64,000 nt of DNA from Burkholderiaceae bacterium (lineage in GTDB: Bacteria > Pseudomonadota > Gammaproteobacteria > Burkholderiales > Burkholderiaceae_C), in assembly GCA_030123545.1 (NCBI GenBank), contig CP126124.1:3162001-3226000 (forward strand). Direction: 5' to 3'. The notes under the pieces are model-generated. The model was not told the origin of the DNA, ran no database searches, and saw nothing but the letters and a program-made list of their open reading frames with translations. The position numbers and the translations under genes are program-made. Position 1 is the first letter of the stretch; each line of letters opens with the position of its first letter. Positions 1 to 8,337 of this stretch are shown one piece after another.

Positions 1-480
1 GGTGACCGAGCTGATGAACTCGGCGCTGACCTCGACACCGTAGCTCTCTTGCAAGAAACCCTGGATCTCGCGCATGGTCATGCCGCGCGCGTACATGGCG
101 ATGATCTTGTCATCGAAGCCGGTGAAACGGCGCTCGTGCTTGGGGATCAAGAGCGGCTCGAAACTGCCTTCGCGATCGCGTGGCACCTCGATGCGCAGCG
201 GGCCATCATCGGTCAGTACGGTCTTGGCGCTCTTGCCGTTGCGCTGGTTGGCCGCCCCCTCGGGCTTGGCGTCGCCGCTCGGGTAGCCCAGGTGGTGGCC
301 GAGTTCGGCGCCCAGCGCGCGCTCGATCAGCGCCTTCTTGAACGCCATCGACGCGGCGTTGACCGCCTCGCCGCTCATCGGGCCGGTCACGAACCGGTCA
401 ATCAGTTCCCTCGGGATCGACGGCAGCGCCGCCGACCTGGCGGCTATGGCCGCGTTCTTCATCTTCGTCTTGCTTGGCAT
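1..480 (-). CDS. IS256-family transposase, N-terminal part (cut by window edge)
   Basis: Reading leftward from the ATG at 478-480, 160 codons stay open to base 1, so the gene continues outside the window. The visible part ends with a run containing GFDDKIIAMYARGMT and then EVSAEFISSVT. This is the conserved N-terminal helix-turn-helix region that precedes the DDE core in IS256/Mutator transposases. Upstream of it are GHHLGYPSGD and a lysine-rich start (MPSKTKMKN), also usual for the family. The catalytic Asp/Asp/Glu residues lie beyond the edge, so intactness cannot be judged. The enzyme cuts and pastes its own element between terminal inverted repeats. It borders a small accessory locus, which fits a region of recent gene turnover. 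The family call is from motif memory, not a search. Confidence 0.85.
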   Translation of the reverse strand, partial: MPSKTKMKNAAIAARSAALPSIPRELIDRFVTGPMSGEAVNAASMAFKKALIERALGAELGHHLGYPSGDAKPEGAANQRNGKSAKTVLTDDGPLRIEVPRDREGSFEPLLIPKHERRFTGFDDKIIAMYARGMTMREIQGFLQESYGVEVSAEFISSVT

Positions 481-510
481 ACATGCTCCTGGTCGTCATC
501 CTATGCCTCG

Positions 511-535
511 CACACAAAATTCAGGACAGGCTCCC
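511..535. repeat. Probable terminal inverted repeat of the IS256-type element
   Basis: About 30 bp upstream of the transposase start the reverse strand reads GAGCCTGTCCTGAATTTTGT and then GTG. This closely resembles the ends of many IS256-family elements (a GA/GG-rich tip followed by a CTGTCC..AATTTTGTGTG core). It would place the element boundary near 533-537. The partner repeat and the target duplication are outside the window, so the exact end is inferred. Confidence 0.5.
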
Positions 536-589
536 CCGGCGTTGTGTGACTCGATGCGGTAGGTTCCATTAGCCACATCTAAATCAGAC

Positions 590-1330
590 TTGACAGTGGA
601 GACCTTACAGCACATCCCCGTGCCGTTCCTGTCTCGGGCGAGTGAAGTTCTCGGGTCGGCCGTCAGCGGCAACATCATCGTCCAGGTCACGGTGGCCTAT
701 GCCGCCGAGTACGGTCTTGATCTGCCGCACCCGACCTACCCGTTTCAAGCGCCAAACAAGCGAACCGCGCTTCTCGAGAATCTGCGTGCCCTGCCTGCGT
801 CTGTGCAGTACCAGGTAATTGCCGAGCTCTGCGATCGGGCGTCGCAGACCGCGCAGGTGCCAGCGGTCGCCGAAGTCAAGCTCATGCTTGTTTCGCGCTA
901 CTCACACCTCTCGCCAGACACAGGAAACGCATGGTCAGGTCCGCTCACGGTTGAGGCGCGACATTGGCTCGACGAGCATCCTAACGTCAAGAAACTGTAT
1001 GTCGAGGCCCTGCAGAAGCACAATGCAGGCGTCTACTTGCGCAACGCGCTCGACGATCTGCGCCTCGCGCTGGAGCTGCTGCTACAAGAAATCCTTGGCA
1101 ACGAGCGTTCATTGGAGAACCAGGTCCCCGCTCTTGGCCATTTCGTCAAGTCCAAGGGTGGTTCCAAGGAACTTTCGAACATGCTGGAAAAGCTGATCGA
1201 CTACTACACGAAGTATCAGAACACCTACGTCAAACACGACGATGCCGTGCCAAACGAGGAGGTTGAGTTGGTCCTTGAGCTTACGTCGTCGTTCATGAAG
1301 CACTTCGCCCGCATGCACGCGCGCTCGTGA
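590..1330 (+). CDS. Uncharacterised protein with Abi_C/HEPN-like C-terminus (possible defence protein)
   Basis: Encodes up to 246 aa. The start is uncertain: an in-frame TAG at 560 limits it, TTG 590 or GTG 596 are the candidates, and neither has a clear Shine-Dalgarno. No function is known to me for the whole protein. The last ~95 residues (LRLALELLLQEILGN, SLENQ, KELSNMLEKL, YYTKYQNTYVKH) look like the all-helical C-terminal domain of AbiJ/Abi_C-type abortive-infection proteins, a HEPN-like fold. The usual HEPN RX4-6H catalytic pair is not evident; only a KH follows YQNTYV. The first ~90 residues hold no motif I recognise. It lies between an IS end and an EVE-like/HNH nuclease gene in the same orientation, which fits a defence role, but this is inference. 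Codon use looks less GC-extreme than in the housekeeping genes. Confidence 0.6.
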   Translation: MTVETLQHIPVPFLSRASEVLGSAVSGNIIVQVTVAYAAEYGLDLPHPTYPFQAPNKRTALLENLRALPASVQYQVIAELCDRASQTAQVPAVAEVKLMLVSRYSHLSPDTGNAWSGPLTVEARHWLDEHPNVKKLYVEALQKHNAGVYLRNALDDLRLALELLLQEILGNERSLENQVPALGHFVKSKGGSKELSNMLEKLIDYYTKYQNTYVKHDDAVPNEEVELVLELTSSFMKHFARMHARS

Positions 1331-1350
1331 AGCCAAACCTTGCTGAACCC

Positions 1351-1403
1351 AGCGTTCAACAGACGCCTTTGGCGTCCGTTGCCTGCGGGTGGACTTGAAC
1401 GCT
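1351..1403. repeat. attC-like imperfect hairpin between two accessory genes
   Basis: AGCGTTCAA at 1351-1359 is exactly inverted at 1395-1403 (TTGAACGCT). Inside, CAAC-A-GACGCC (1357-1367) pairs with GGCGTC-C-GTTG (1371-1381) around a TTT loop. This nested arrangement in an 89-bp spacer between two same-direction accessory genes resembles an integron cassette recombination site. However, the GTTRRRY core of a working attC is not present (GCTCGCC in its place). No integrase gene is visible and no second copy follows the next gene. It may be a decayed attC, a terminator without a T-run, or chance. Confidence 0.35.
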
Positions 1404-1419
1404 CGCCGTCACTACACCT

Positions 1420-2247
1420 ATGCCTGCCTACCTGCTCACCTGGAATCCAAAGCACTGGCGTTGGGCCGAACTCCCAACGATCGCACGCAAGCTACGGGAC
1501 GGCTTGCCTGTGGAGCAGCGCTGGAGCTGTGGCAACTCGCGAAGTATCGCAGTTGGTTCTAGGGTGTTCCTATTGCGCCAGGGAGTCGAGCCCAAGGGAA
1601 TCATTGCATCCGGCTGGATAACGAAACCGCCGTATGCAGCAGCGCACTGGGACACTGATCGCGCTGCAAGCGGTAAGCAAGCGTACTTTGTCAGCTTCGC
1701 CGCTGACGCTGTGCTCAATCCCGAAGCGTCGAAGCCGCTCGATCTCCGAGCTTTCGCAGCAGGGCCGCTTTCAGAAGTGCGCATCGATGCGCCGGCTTCC
1801 GGCAACTCCATTCCGGATGTTATTGCCGTAGCGCTGTCCGAGGCATGGTCGAAGCACCTTGGTAGCGATGACCAGCCACTCGGGAAAGGGGATCCCGAGT
1901 TGGGCGCAATGGAAGGTGGCCTCAGGAGCCGGTTCGTAAGCCATCGCGCCCGCGAGCGGGCACTGCGAGATGCAAAGCTTGCTGAAGCACGGTCCAAAGC
2001 CGCTGACGGCCGCATTCGCTGTGAAGTACCTCGTTGTGGTTTCGACTTTGAAGCAACGTATGGTCCTGTCGGTGCAGGTTTCGCCCATGTACATCACTTG
2101 CGCCCACTTGCTGAGGCAGCCGCGCCGACCTTCACAACGCTGGAAGACCTCGCAGTCGTATGCGCGAACTGTCACGCCATCATCCATAGAGACGGGCAGT
2201 GCCGCCCGGTTCACACTCTCATACCATCAGCGCTGGGTGACGGCTAA
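1420..2247 (+). CDS. EVE-like/HNH endonuclease (candidate modification-dependent restriction enzyme)
   Basis: 275 aa from ATG 1420. The N-terminal part (YLLTWNPKHWRW at residues 4-15; GVEPKGIIASGWITKPPY near 55-72) resembles EVE/PUA-like modified-base reader domains. The C-terminus is a textbook HNH module: a C-x4-C pair near residue 201 (CEVPRC), HVHHLRPL near 223-230 and VVCANCHAIIH near 246-256, supplying zinc ligands and the catalytic His. The family link is to EVE-HNH proteins that cut DNA containing modified cytosine, i.e. type IV-like restriction of phage DNA. I infer that activity from architecture only; substrate and activity are not shown here. The gene lies 89 bp after the Abi-like gene, same strand, without an obvious own RBS, so the two may be co-transcribed or successive cassettes. 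Confidence 0.75.
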   Translation: MPAYLLTWNPKHWRWAELPTIARKLRDGLPVEQRWSCGNSRSIAVGSRVFLLRQGVEPKGIIASGWITKPPYAAAHWDTDRAASGKQAYFVSFAADAVLNPEASKPLDLRAFAAGPLSEVRIDAPASGNSIPDVIAVALSEAWSKHLGSDDQPLGKGDPELGAMEGGLRSRFVSHRARERALRDAKLAEARSKAADGRIRCEVPRCGFDFEATYGPVGAGFAHVHHLRPLAEAAAPTFTTLEDLAVVCANCHAIIHRDGQCRPVHTLIPSALGDG

Positions 2248-2332
2248 GAGCCGTCGTTGCATCTGACACCTCTCCCCGGAATCCGTATTGGCCTGACCGC
2301 ACCGTTAAGCCTCGACACGCAGCACGCCCTGC

Positions 2333-2839
2333 TCAGGGCTCGCCCAGAAAATCCCGCTTGCCGATCGCCACGCCGTTCTGCCGCAGGATGTTGTAGGCCG
2401 TCACGGCGTGGAAGTACACGTTCGGCATCGAATGGCCGAGCAGCAACTGCAAGCCCTTGTAGCGCGTCGACCTGCCGGTGACGGGCAGTTCGATCTCGTT
2501 GTCTTCGGTGCCGTCAATGCACTCGGCAGGCACGCTGCGCAGGAAGGCGATGGTCTTCGCGATGCGGGTCTTGAGTTGCGCTAGCGTCCGCTCGTCGTCT
2601 TCGTAGCGCGGCACTTCCATGCCGGCGAGACGGGCGACGACGCTGCGCGCCTTGTCGCAAGCGATCTGCACCTGCTTGGCGAACGGGTACATGTCGGCTA
2701 TCAGCCGGTAGCTCATCAGCGCCGCCTCGTCGGCCTTGCCGGCGGCCACGTGCGCCTGCGCCTTGTCGAGGATGGCGGAGAGGTTGCCGAGCAGGTTCAC
2801 CAGCCGCGGCACGCTGGCCGAATACATCGTGATCGTCAT
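2333..2839 (-). CDS. DUF1993 family protein
   Basis: 168 aa from the ATG at 2837-2839 (MTITMYSASVPRLVNLL), the usual opening of DUF1993 proteins. An in-frame ATG at 2857 would add six residues but has a weaker RBS. Conserved features visible are the N-terminal MYSASVP, an A-D-M-Y-P-F-x-Q segment near residue 53, and HSMPNVYFHAVTAYNILR near the end, the helical bundle of DinB-like enzymes. Biochemical function is unknown. It is the last gene before the accessory left end and follows the LysR regulator gene on the same strand at a distance of 69 bp. Confidence 0.8.
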   Translation of the reverse strand: MTITMYSASVPRLVNLLGNLSAILDKAQAHVAAGKADEAALMSYRLIADMYPFAKQVQIACDKARSVVARLAGMEVPRYEDDERTLAQLKTRIAKTIAFLRSVPAECIDGTEDNEIELPVTGRSTRYKGLQLLLGHSMPNVYFHAVTAYNILRQNGVAIGKRDFLGEP

Positions 2840-2908
2840 CGTCGTTGCCTCGCTCATAAGAGGAGCCCCTACGATAGCCGGCGGCCAGACCGCGGCCCAT
2901 GCGCTGCA

Positions 2909-3856
2909 TCAAACCGGCGTGCGCCGCGCCGGATCGATCCGTGCCCGGTACGAATCACTGCGCAGATACTCGCGATAGAAATCGACGAACGCGCGAATCT
3001 TGGCTGACACGTGGCGGCCGGGCGGGTAGACAGCGTAGATGCCGCCCTGCGGCAGCGACCAGCCGTCCAGCAGCCGTACCAACTGCCCCGAGCGGAGATC
3101 GTCCGCCGCGCTGGGTTCGTCGAGCACGGAAATCCCGGCACCCTCGCGCAGCATGGCGCGCAACGCGCCGGTGGAGTCCACGCGGATGCGCGATTTGACC
3201 TGCACGGTCTGGGTGCTGCCATCGCGGGCGCTGAATTTCCACGTCAACGGAGCGGGCAGCAGCGACAGCGCAATCCACTCGAAAGACGCGAGATCGCTGG
3301 GGTGCGCCGGCCGGCCGACCTGCTGCGCGAGCCGGGGCGCGGCGACGACGCATTGCCGGAATTCGCCGAGCTTGGCGGCATGCAGAGACGAGTCCCGCAG
3401 CCAGCCCATGCGGACCGCGACGTCGATGCCTTCTCCCACCAAGTTCGCCACCCGGTCGTTGGTGCGCAGGTCGATCCGAAGCGATGGGTGCAGTTCGGCA
3501 AACCGGGCGATCGCCGGCCCCAGCGATTGCACCGCATGGTCCACGGTCGTGCCGAGCCGCAGCGTTCCACCGAGGCCGGCGCGGCCGGAGCCGCTCCGGT
3601 CCAGCGCATCCTGCAGCCGGTGCAGCAGCGGCCCGCATTGCGCGTGCAGGGCCTGGCCGGCATCGGTGAGATGGACCTGACGCGTCGTTCGCGTGAACAA
3701 CGAGGTGTCCAGTGCCGCTTCGAGGCGGCTGATCTGCAGGCTGACCTTGGTCTTGGTCACGCCGAGCTGCTCCGCCGCCGCCGTGAATCCGCCCTGCTGT
3801 GCGACCGCGTCGAAGGCGACCAGAGCGTTCAGGTCCAGGCTGGAGAGAGCATTCAT
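2909..3856 (-). CDS. LysR-family transcriptional regulator
   Basis: 315 aa from ATG 3854-3856. The N-terminal ~60 residues form the LysR winged helix-turn-helix (LNALVAFDAVAQQGGFTAAAEQLGVTKTKVSLQISRLE), followed by a linker helix and a periplasmic-binding-protein-like effector domain (residues ~90-295). It diverges from an NAD(P)-binding oxidoreductase gene with a 117-bp shared intergenic region holding a LysR-type inverted repeat. Autoregulation and control of that neighbour are therefore the likely role. The inducer cannot be read from sequence. It resembles the CrgA-like subgroup that commonly sits opposite NmrA/SDR genes. Confidence 0.9.
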   Translation of the reverse strand: MNALSSLDLNALVAFDAVAQQGGFTAAAEQLGVTKTKVSLQISRLEAALDTSLFTRTTRQVHLTDAGQALHAQCGPLLHRLQDALDRSGSGRAGLGGTLRLGTTVDHAVQSLGPAIARFAELHPSLRIDLRTNDRVANLVGEGIDVAVRMGWLRDSSLHAAKLGEFRQCVVAAPRLAQQVGRPAHPSDLASFEWIALSLLPAPLTWKFSARDGSTQTVQVKSRIRVDSTGALRAMLREGAGISVLDEPSAADDLRSGQLVRLLDGWSLPQGGIYAVYPPGRHVSAKIRAFVDFYREYLRSDSYRARIDPARRTPV

Positions 3857-3893
3857 GGTGCGTTGATTGTCTCCGAATAAAAAACGATGAATT

Positions 3894-3920
3894 ATTGATT
3901 GTCCTGTTTATCAAATCAAT
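3894..3920. promoter_or_regulatory. Candidate LysR operator
   Basis: ATTGATT at 3894-3900 and AATCAAT at 3914-3920 form an exact 7-bp inverted repeat with a 13-bp centre, containing the T-N11-A pattern typical of LysR binding sites. It lies midway between the divergent LysR and NAD(P)-binding protein genes. Confidence 0.45.
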
Positions 3921-3973
3921 CCAAGCTGCGATCATCGGCTTCGTCGGATACACATCACGCAAAGGACATCACC

Positions 3974-4612
3974 ATGAAAATCGCATTGATCGGCGCCACC
4001 GGCTACGTGGGATCGGGGCTGCTCAAGGAGGCTCTGACGCGCGGCCATGCCGTCACGGCGCTCGTCGCGCATCCGGAAAAGCTCGGCGCGCAACCCAATC
4101 TGACCGCAGTGCAGGCCGACGCGCTGGATGTCGCAGGGCTTGTCGGGCAACTGAAGGGGCATGAGGCCGTCATCAGTGCCTTCAGCGGCCACGCCCAGAG
4201 CGACATCCTCGGCTACTACCTGCAGGGCATACGCGCGATCATTGCAGCGACCCGGCGGGCCGCGGTGCCGCGCCTGCTGGTGGTCGGCGGCGCAGGCAGC
4301 CTGGAAGTGGGCCCCGGTGTGCAACTGATGGATACGCCGGGCTTTCCTGCGCAGTGGAAGCCAACCGCGGAAGGCGCGCGCCAGGCGCTGAAGCTGCTGC
4401 AGCAGGAAGCGACGCTGGACTGGACGATGCTGAGTCCGGCCGCGCATCTCGACCCGGGAACCCGGACGGCCAGGTTCCGCCTGGGCGCCGATCAACTGCT
4501 CTCGGACGCCGCGGGCGAAAGCCGCATCTCGGTCGAAGACTATGCGGTGGCGATGATTGACGAACTGGAAAAGCCCGCGCATTCGCGCCAGCGCTTTTCG
4601 GTCGCTTACTGA
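3974..4612 (+). CDS. NAD(P)-dependent oxidoreductase, NmrA/YwnB-like (atypical SDR)
   Basis: 212 aa from ATG 3974, preceded by AAAGGA at 3961-3966. A Rossmann nucleotide-binding motif opens the protein (MKIALIGATGYVGSGLLKEAL), with the GATGxxG pattern of atypical short-chain dehydrogenases. A hydrophobic strand leading to VVGGAGSLEV lies near residue 100, and there is a DWTMLSPAA strand near 150. The family includes NAD(P)H-binding sensors and reductases of unknown substrate. It is probably controlled by the divergent LysR regulator. Catalytic YxxxK is not evident, which is normal for this subgroup. Substrate unknown. Confidence 0.85.
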   Translation: MKIALIGATGYVGSGLLKEALTRGHAVTALVAHPEKLGAQPNLTAVQADALDVAGLVGQLKGHEAVISAFSGHAQSDILGYYLQGIRAIIAATRRAAVPRLLVVGGAGSLEVGPGVQLMDTPGFPAQWKPTAEGARQALKLLQQEATLDWTMLSPAAHLDPGTRTARFRLGADQLLSDAAGESRISVEDYAVAMIDELEKPAHSRQRFSVAY

Positions 4613-4755
4613 ATGCGCACCGCGTATTGATTGAATGATCCGTCAGGCCGCCCGTTGCCAACCGACCGGACGGCGCCGCGATGGCGTGGAAGTGTTCAGC
4701 GACGCATCGCTCTCCCACGGGCCTGCCAAGCTGTTCACCGAGATCCGCGATCGAA

Positions 4756-6105
4756 TCACGGCTTGAGCCGCAGTTCGGCCGCGCGCGCGTGCGCCTGCAA
4801 CCCTTCGCCGTGCGCCAGCACGCTCGCGATGCGGCCAAGCTGCTCTGCGGCCGCTTCGCTGACTTCGATCAAGCTGCTGCGCTTCTGGAAGTCGTACACC
4901 GACAGCGGCGACGAGAAGCGCGCGGTGCCGCTGGTCGGCAGCACGTGGTTCGGGCCGGCGCAGTAGTCGCCCAAAGCCTCGCTGGTGTAGGCGCCCAGAA
5001 AAATAGCGCCGGCGTGCTTGAGCAGCGGCTCCCATTTGTGCGGCGCGCGGCTCGACACCTCCAGGTGCTCGGGCGCGATGCGGTTCGCGATCGCGCAGGC
5101 TTCTTCCATGCTACGGGTATGGATCAGCGCGCCGCGGCCAGACAGACTCTTCGCGATGATCCCGGCACGCGGCAGCGCGGGCAGCAGGCGGTCCATCTCG
5201 TGTTGCACCGCGTCGATGTACGCGGCGTCGGGGCTGAGCAGAATGCTTTGCGCCAGTTCGTCGTGCTCGGCCTGGCTGAACAGATCCATCGCGACCCAGT
5301 CGGGCGGCGTGCTGCCGTCGGCCAGCACCAGGATTTCGCTCGGGCCGGCGATCATGTCGATGCCGACCTGGCCGAACACGCGCTTCTTCGCGCTGGCGAC
5401 ATATGCATTGCCGGGGCCGGTGATCTTGTCCACCTTCGGAATCGTCGCAGTGCCGTAGGCCAGCGCGGCAATGGCCTGCGCGCCGCCGATGGTGTAGGCG
5501 CGGGTGACGCCGGCCACGTGCGCTGCAGCCAGCACGAGCGGGTTCTTCTCGCCTTTCGAGCCCGTGGACGAGCCGTCCCGGCGGGCCGGCGTCGGCACGA
5601 CCATGATGATTTCGGCGACGCCAGCCACCTGCGCCGGAATCGCATTCATCAGCACGCTCGACGGATACGCCGCCTTACCGCCCGGCACGTAGATGCCGAC
5701 GCGGTCCAGCGGCGTGACCTTCTGCCCCAGCAGCGTGCCGTCCGCGTCGCGGAAGGTGGCCGTTTCGCCGCCCTGCTTTTTCTGCCACTCGTGGTAGCGG
5801 CGCACGCGTGCGGCCGCCTGCTCCAGCGCCTCGCGCTGCTCGGTCGGCAAGCCGTCGAACGCGGTCCTCAGTTCGACGGCACTCAGCGCCAGCTCAGCGA
5901 CGCTGGCCGCCTGCACGCCGTCGAAGCGCGCGGTGTAGTCGAGCACGGCCGCGTCGCCGCGCGCACGCACGTCGTCCACGATCTCGGTGACGCGCTGCTC
6001 GATCGCTGCGTCGGCTTCGGCCGACCAGTGCAATCGCTTCTCGAATTGCGAATCAAAATCGGCACTGGCCGTTTTCAGGTGTAGCGGTGAAGCTCTCAAT
6101 TCCAT
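4756..6105 (-). CDS. hisD: Histidinol dehydrogenase
   Basis: 449 aa from the ATG at 6103-6105 (MELRASPLHLK). Catalyses the last two steps of histidine synthesis: NAD-dependent oxidation of L-histidinol via the aldehyde to L-histidine, with bound Zn. Visible signatures are KITGPGNAYVASAKK, GIDMIAGPSEILVLAD, the FSQAEHDE zinc/substrate segment near residue 278, and IAPEHLEV near 344, which carries the catalytic Glu-His pair. Length matches the family (about 430-440 aa). It follows hisG by 13 bp on the same strand, so the two are co-transcribed. The next his genes are not in the window, because a rightward oxidoreductase gene ends at 4612. Confidence 0.97.
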   Translation of the reverse strand: MELRASPLHLKTASADFDSQFEKRLHWSAEADAAIEQRVTEIVDDVRARGDAAVLDYTARFDGVQAASVAELALSAVELRTAFDGLPTEQREALEQAAARVRRYHEWQKKQGGETATFRDADGTLLGQKVTPLDRVGIYVPGGKAAYPSSVLMNAIPAQVAGVAEIIMVVPTPARRDGSSTGSKGEKNPLVLAAAHVAGVTRAYTIGGAQAIAALAYGTATIPKVDKITGPGNAYVASAKKRVFGQVGIDMIAGPSEILVLADGSTPPDWVAMDLFSQAEHDELAQSILLSPDAAYIDAVQHEMDRLLPALPRAGIIAKSLSGRGALIHTRSMEEACAIANRIAPEHLEVSSRAPHKWEPLLKHAGAIFLGAYTSEALGDYCAGPNHVLPTSGTARFSSPLSVYDFQKRSSLIEVSEAAAEQLGRIASVLAHGEGLQAHARAAELRLKP

Positions 6106-6118
6106 AGCATCACTCTCG

Positions 6119-6763
6119 CTAGGCTGTGACCGCGACTGCCGCGGCAAACGCGTCGATCACGCGGCGCAGCGGCGCCTGCTTCAGCTTGAGCGCGGCCTGG
6201 TTCACCACGAGACGCGCCGAGATGTCCATGATGCGCTCGACCTCGACCAGATTGTTAGCGCGCAGCGTGCTGCCGGTCGACACCAGGTCGACGATCGCGT
6301 CGGCGAGGCCGGTCAGCGGCGCCAGCTCCATGCTGCCGTAGAGCTTGATCAGGTCCACGTGCACGCCCTTGGCCGCGAAGAATTCGCGCGCGATCGCGAC
6401 GTACTTGGTCGCGACCTTGAGCCGACTGCCCTGACGCACCGCGTCCGCGTAGTCGAAGCCGGCGCGCACCGCGACGCTGATCCTGCACCTGGCGATGCCC
6501 AGATCGAGCGGCTGGTACAGGCCCAGGCTGCCGTGCTCGAGCAGCGTGTCGCGCCCGGTCACGCCGAGATCGGCGGCGCCGTACTGCACGTAGGTCGGCA
6601 CGTCGGTCGCGCGCACCACCAGCACGCGAAGTTGCTCGTGGTTCGTCGCGAGAATCAGCTTGCGCGAGGTTTCCGGGTCGTCGCGCAGCGCTATGCCGGC
6701 GCGCGCGAGCAGCGGCAGCGACTCGTCGAAGATGCGGCCCTTGGACAAAGCAAGCGTGATCAC
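6119..6763 (-). CDS. hisG: ATP phosphoribosyltransferase, short form
   Basis: 214 aa from GTG 6761-6763. This start is chosen because a GGAGG lies 7 nt upstream and the protein then begins VITLALSKGRIF as in other HisG. The first ATG upstream would overlap murA. HisG starts histidine synthesis by joining PRPP to ATP and is feedback-inhibited by histidine. The length is that of the short form, which needs the separate regulatory subunit HisZ; hisZ is not in this window. Signatures include GVTGRDTLLE, the PRPP-binding region LTGLADAIVDLVSTGSTLRAN, and a C-terminus ending soon after, without the long-form ACT-like domain. Lies between murA and hisD in an order usual for Burkholderiales. Confidence 0.95.
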   Translation of the reverse strand: MITLALSKGRIFDESLPLLARAGIALRDDPETSRKLILATNHEQLRVLVVRATDVPTYVQYGAADLGVTGRDTLLEHGSLGLYQPLDLGIARCRISVAVRAGFDYADAVRQGSRLKVATKYVAIAREFFAAKGVHVDLIKLYGSMELAPLTGLADAIVDLVSTGSTLRANNLVEVERIMDISARLVVNQAALKLKQAPLRRVIDAFAAAVAVTA

Positions 6764-6791
6764 GATTGCGCCTCCGGTGTTTCGAGCGTGA

Positions 6792-8066
<1,275 letters not shown>

Positions 8067-8070
8067 GGAC

Positions 8071-8313
8071 TCAGTGGGGCTCGGCCGCCCATTCGGCCGG
8101 CGTGAAGGTGCGCATCGAAAGCGCGTGCACCTCGTTGGTCTGCAGGCGCGTGCCGAGCGCCGCGTACACCCGCTGGTGGCGCTGGATCGCGCGCTTGCCT
8201 TCGAATTCCTTTGACACGATGGTCGCGAACCAATGCTGGCCGTCGCCGTCGAGTTCGAGATGCTCGCAGGGCAGGCCCGCGGAGATCAGCGATTTGAGTT
8301 CGTCTGCCGTCAT
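8071..8313 (-). CDS. BolA/IbaG-family protein
   Basis: 80 aa. Small BolA-like fold with the conserved HWFATIVSKEFEGKRAIQRHQRVYAAL segment, including the FEG..R.QRH signature, and VHALSMRTFTPAEW at the C-terminus. BolA-family proteins act with monothiol glutaredoxins in Fe-S cluster and iron handling. The IbaG subgroup is the one usually found immediately upstream of murA and near the mla genes, as here. It starts 24 bp after the stop of the ABC-2 permease gene, so it belongs to the same leftward string. Assignment to IbaG rather than BolA rests mainly on position and short length. Confidence 0.88.
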   Translation of the reverse strand: MTADELKSLISAGLPCEHLELDGDGQHWFATIVSKEFEGKRAIQRHQRVYAALGTRLQTNEVHALSMRTFTPAEWAAEPH

Positions 8314-8337
8314 GAAATTTCCTGTAGAGATGACGCC

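Noticed and set aside
2248..2332. Second attC site after the HNH nuclease gene
   Set aside because: No inverted repeat comparable to the one at 1351-1403 is present, which weakens the cassette idea.
4640..4750. Possible gene remnant ending in DGVEVFSDASLSHGPAKLFTEIRDRITA
   Set aside because: Only about 35 readable codons, no start, and I could not place it in any family. It may be a decayed 3' end, but support is too thin to annotate.
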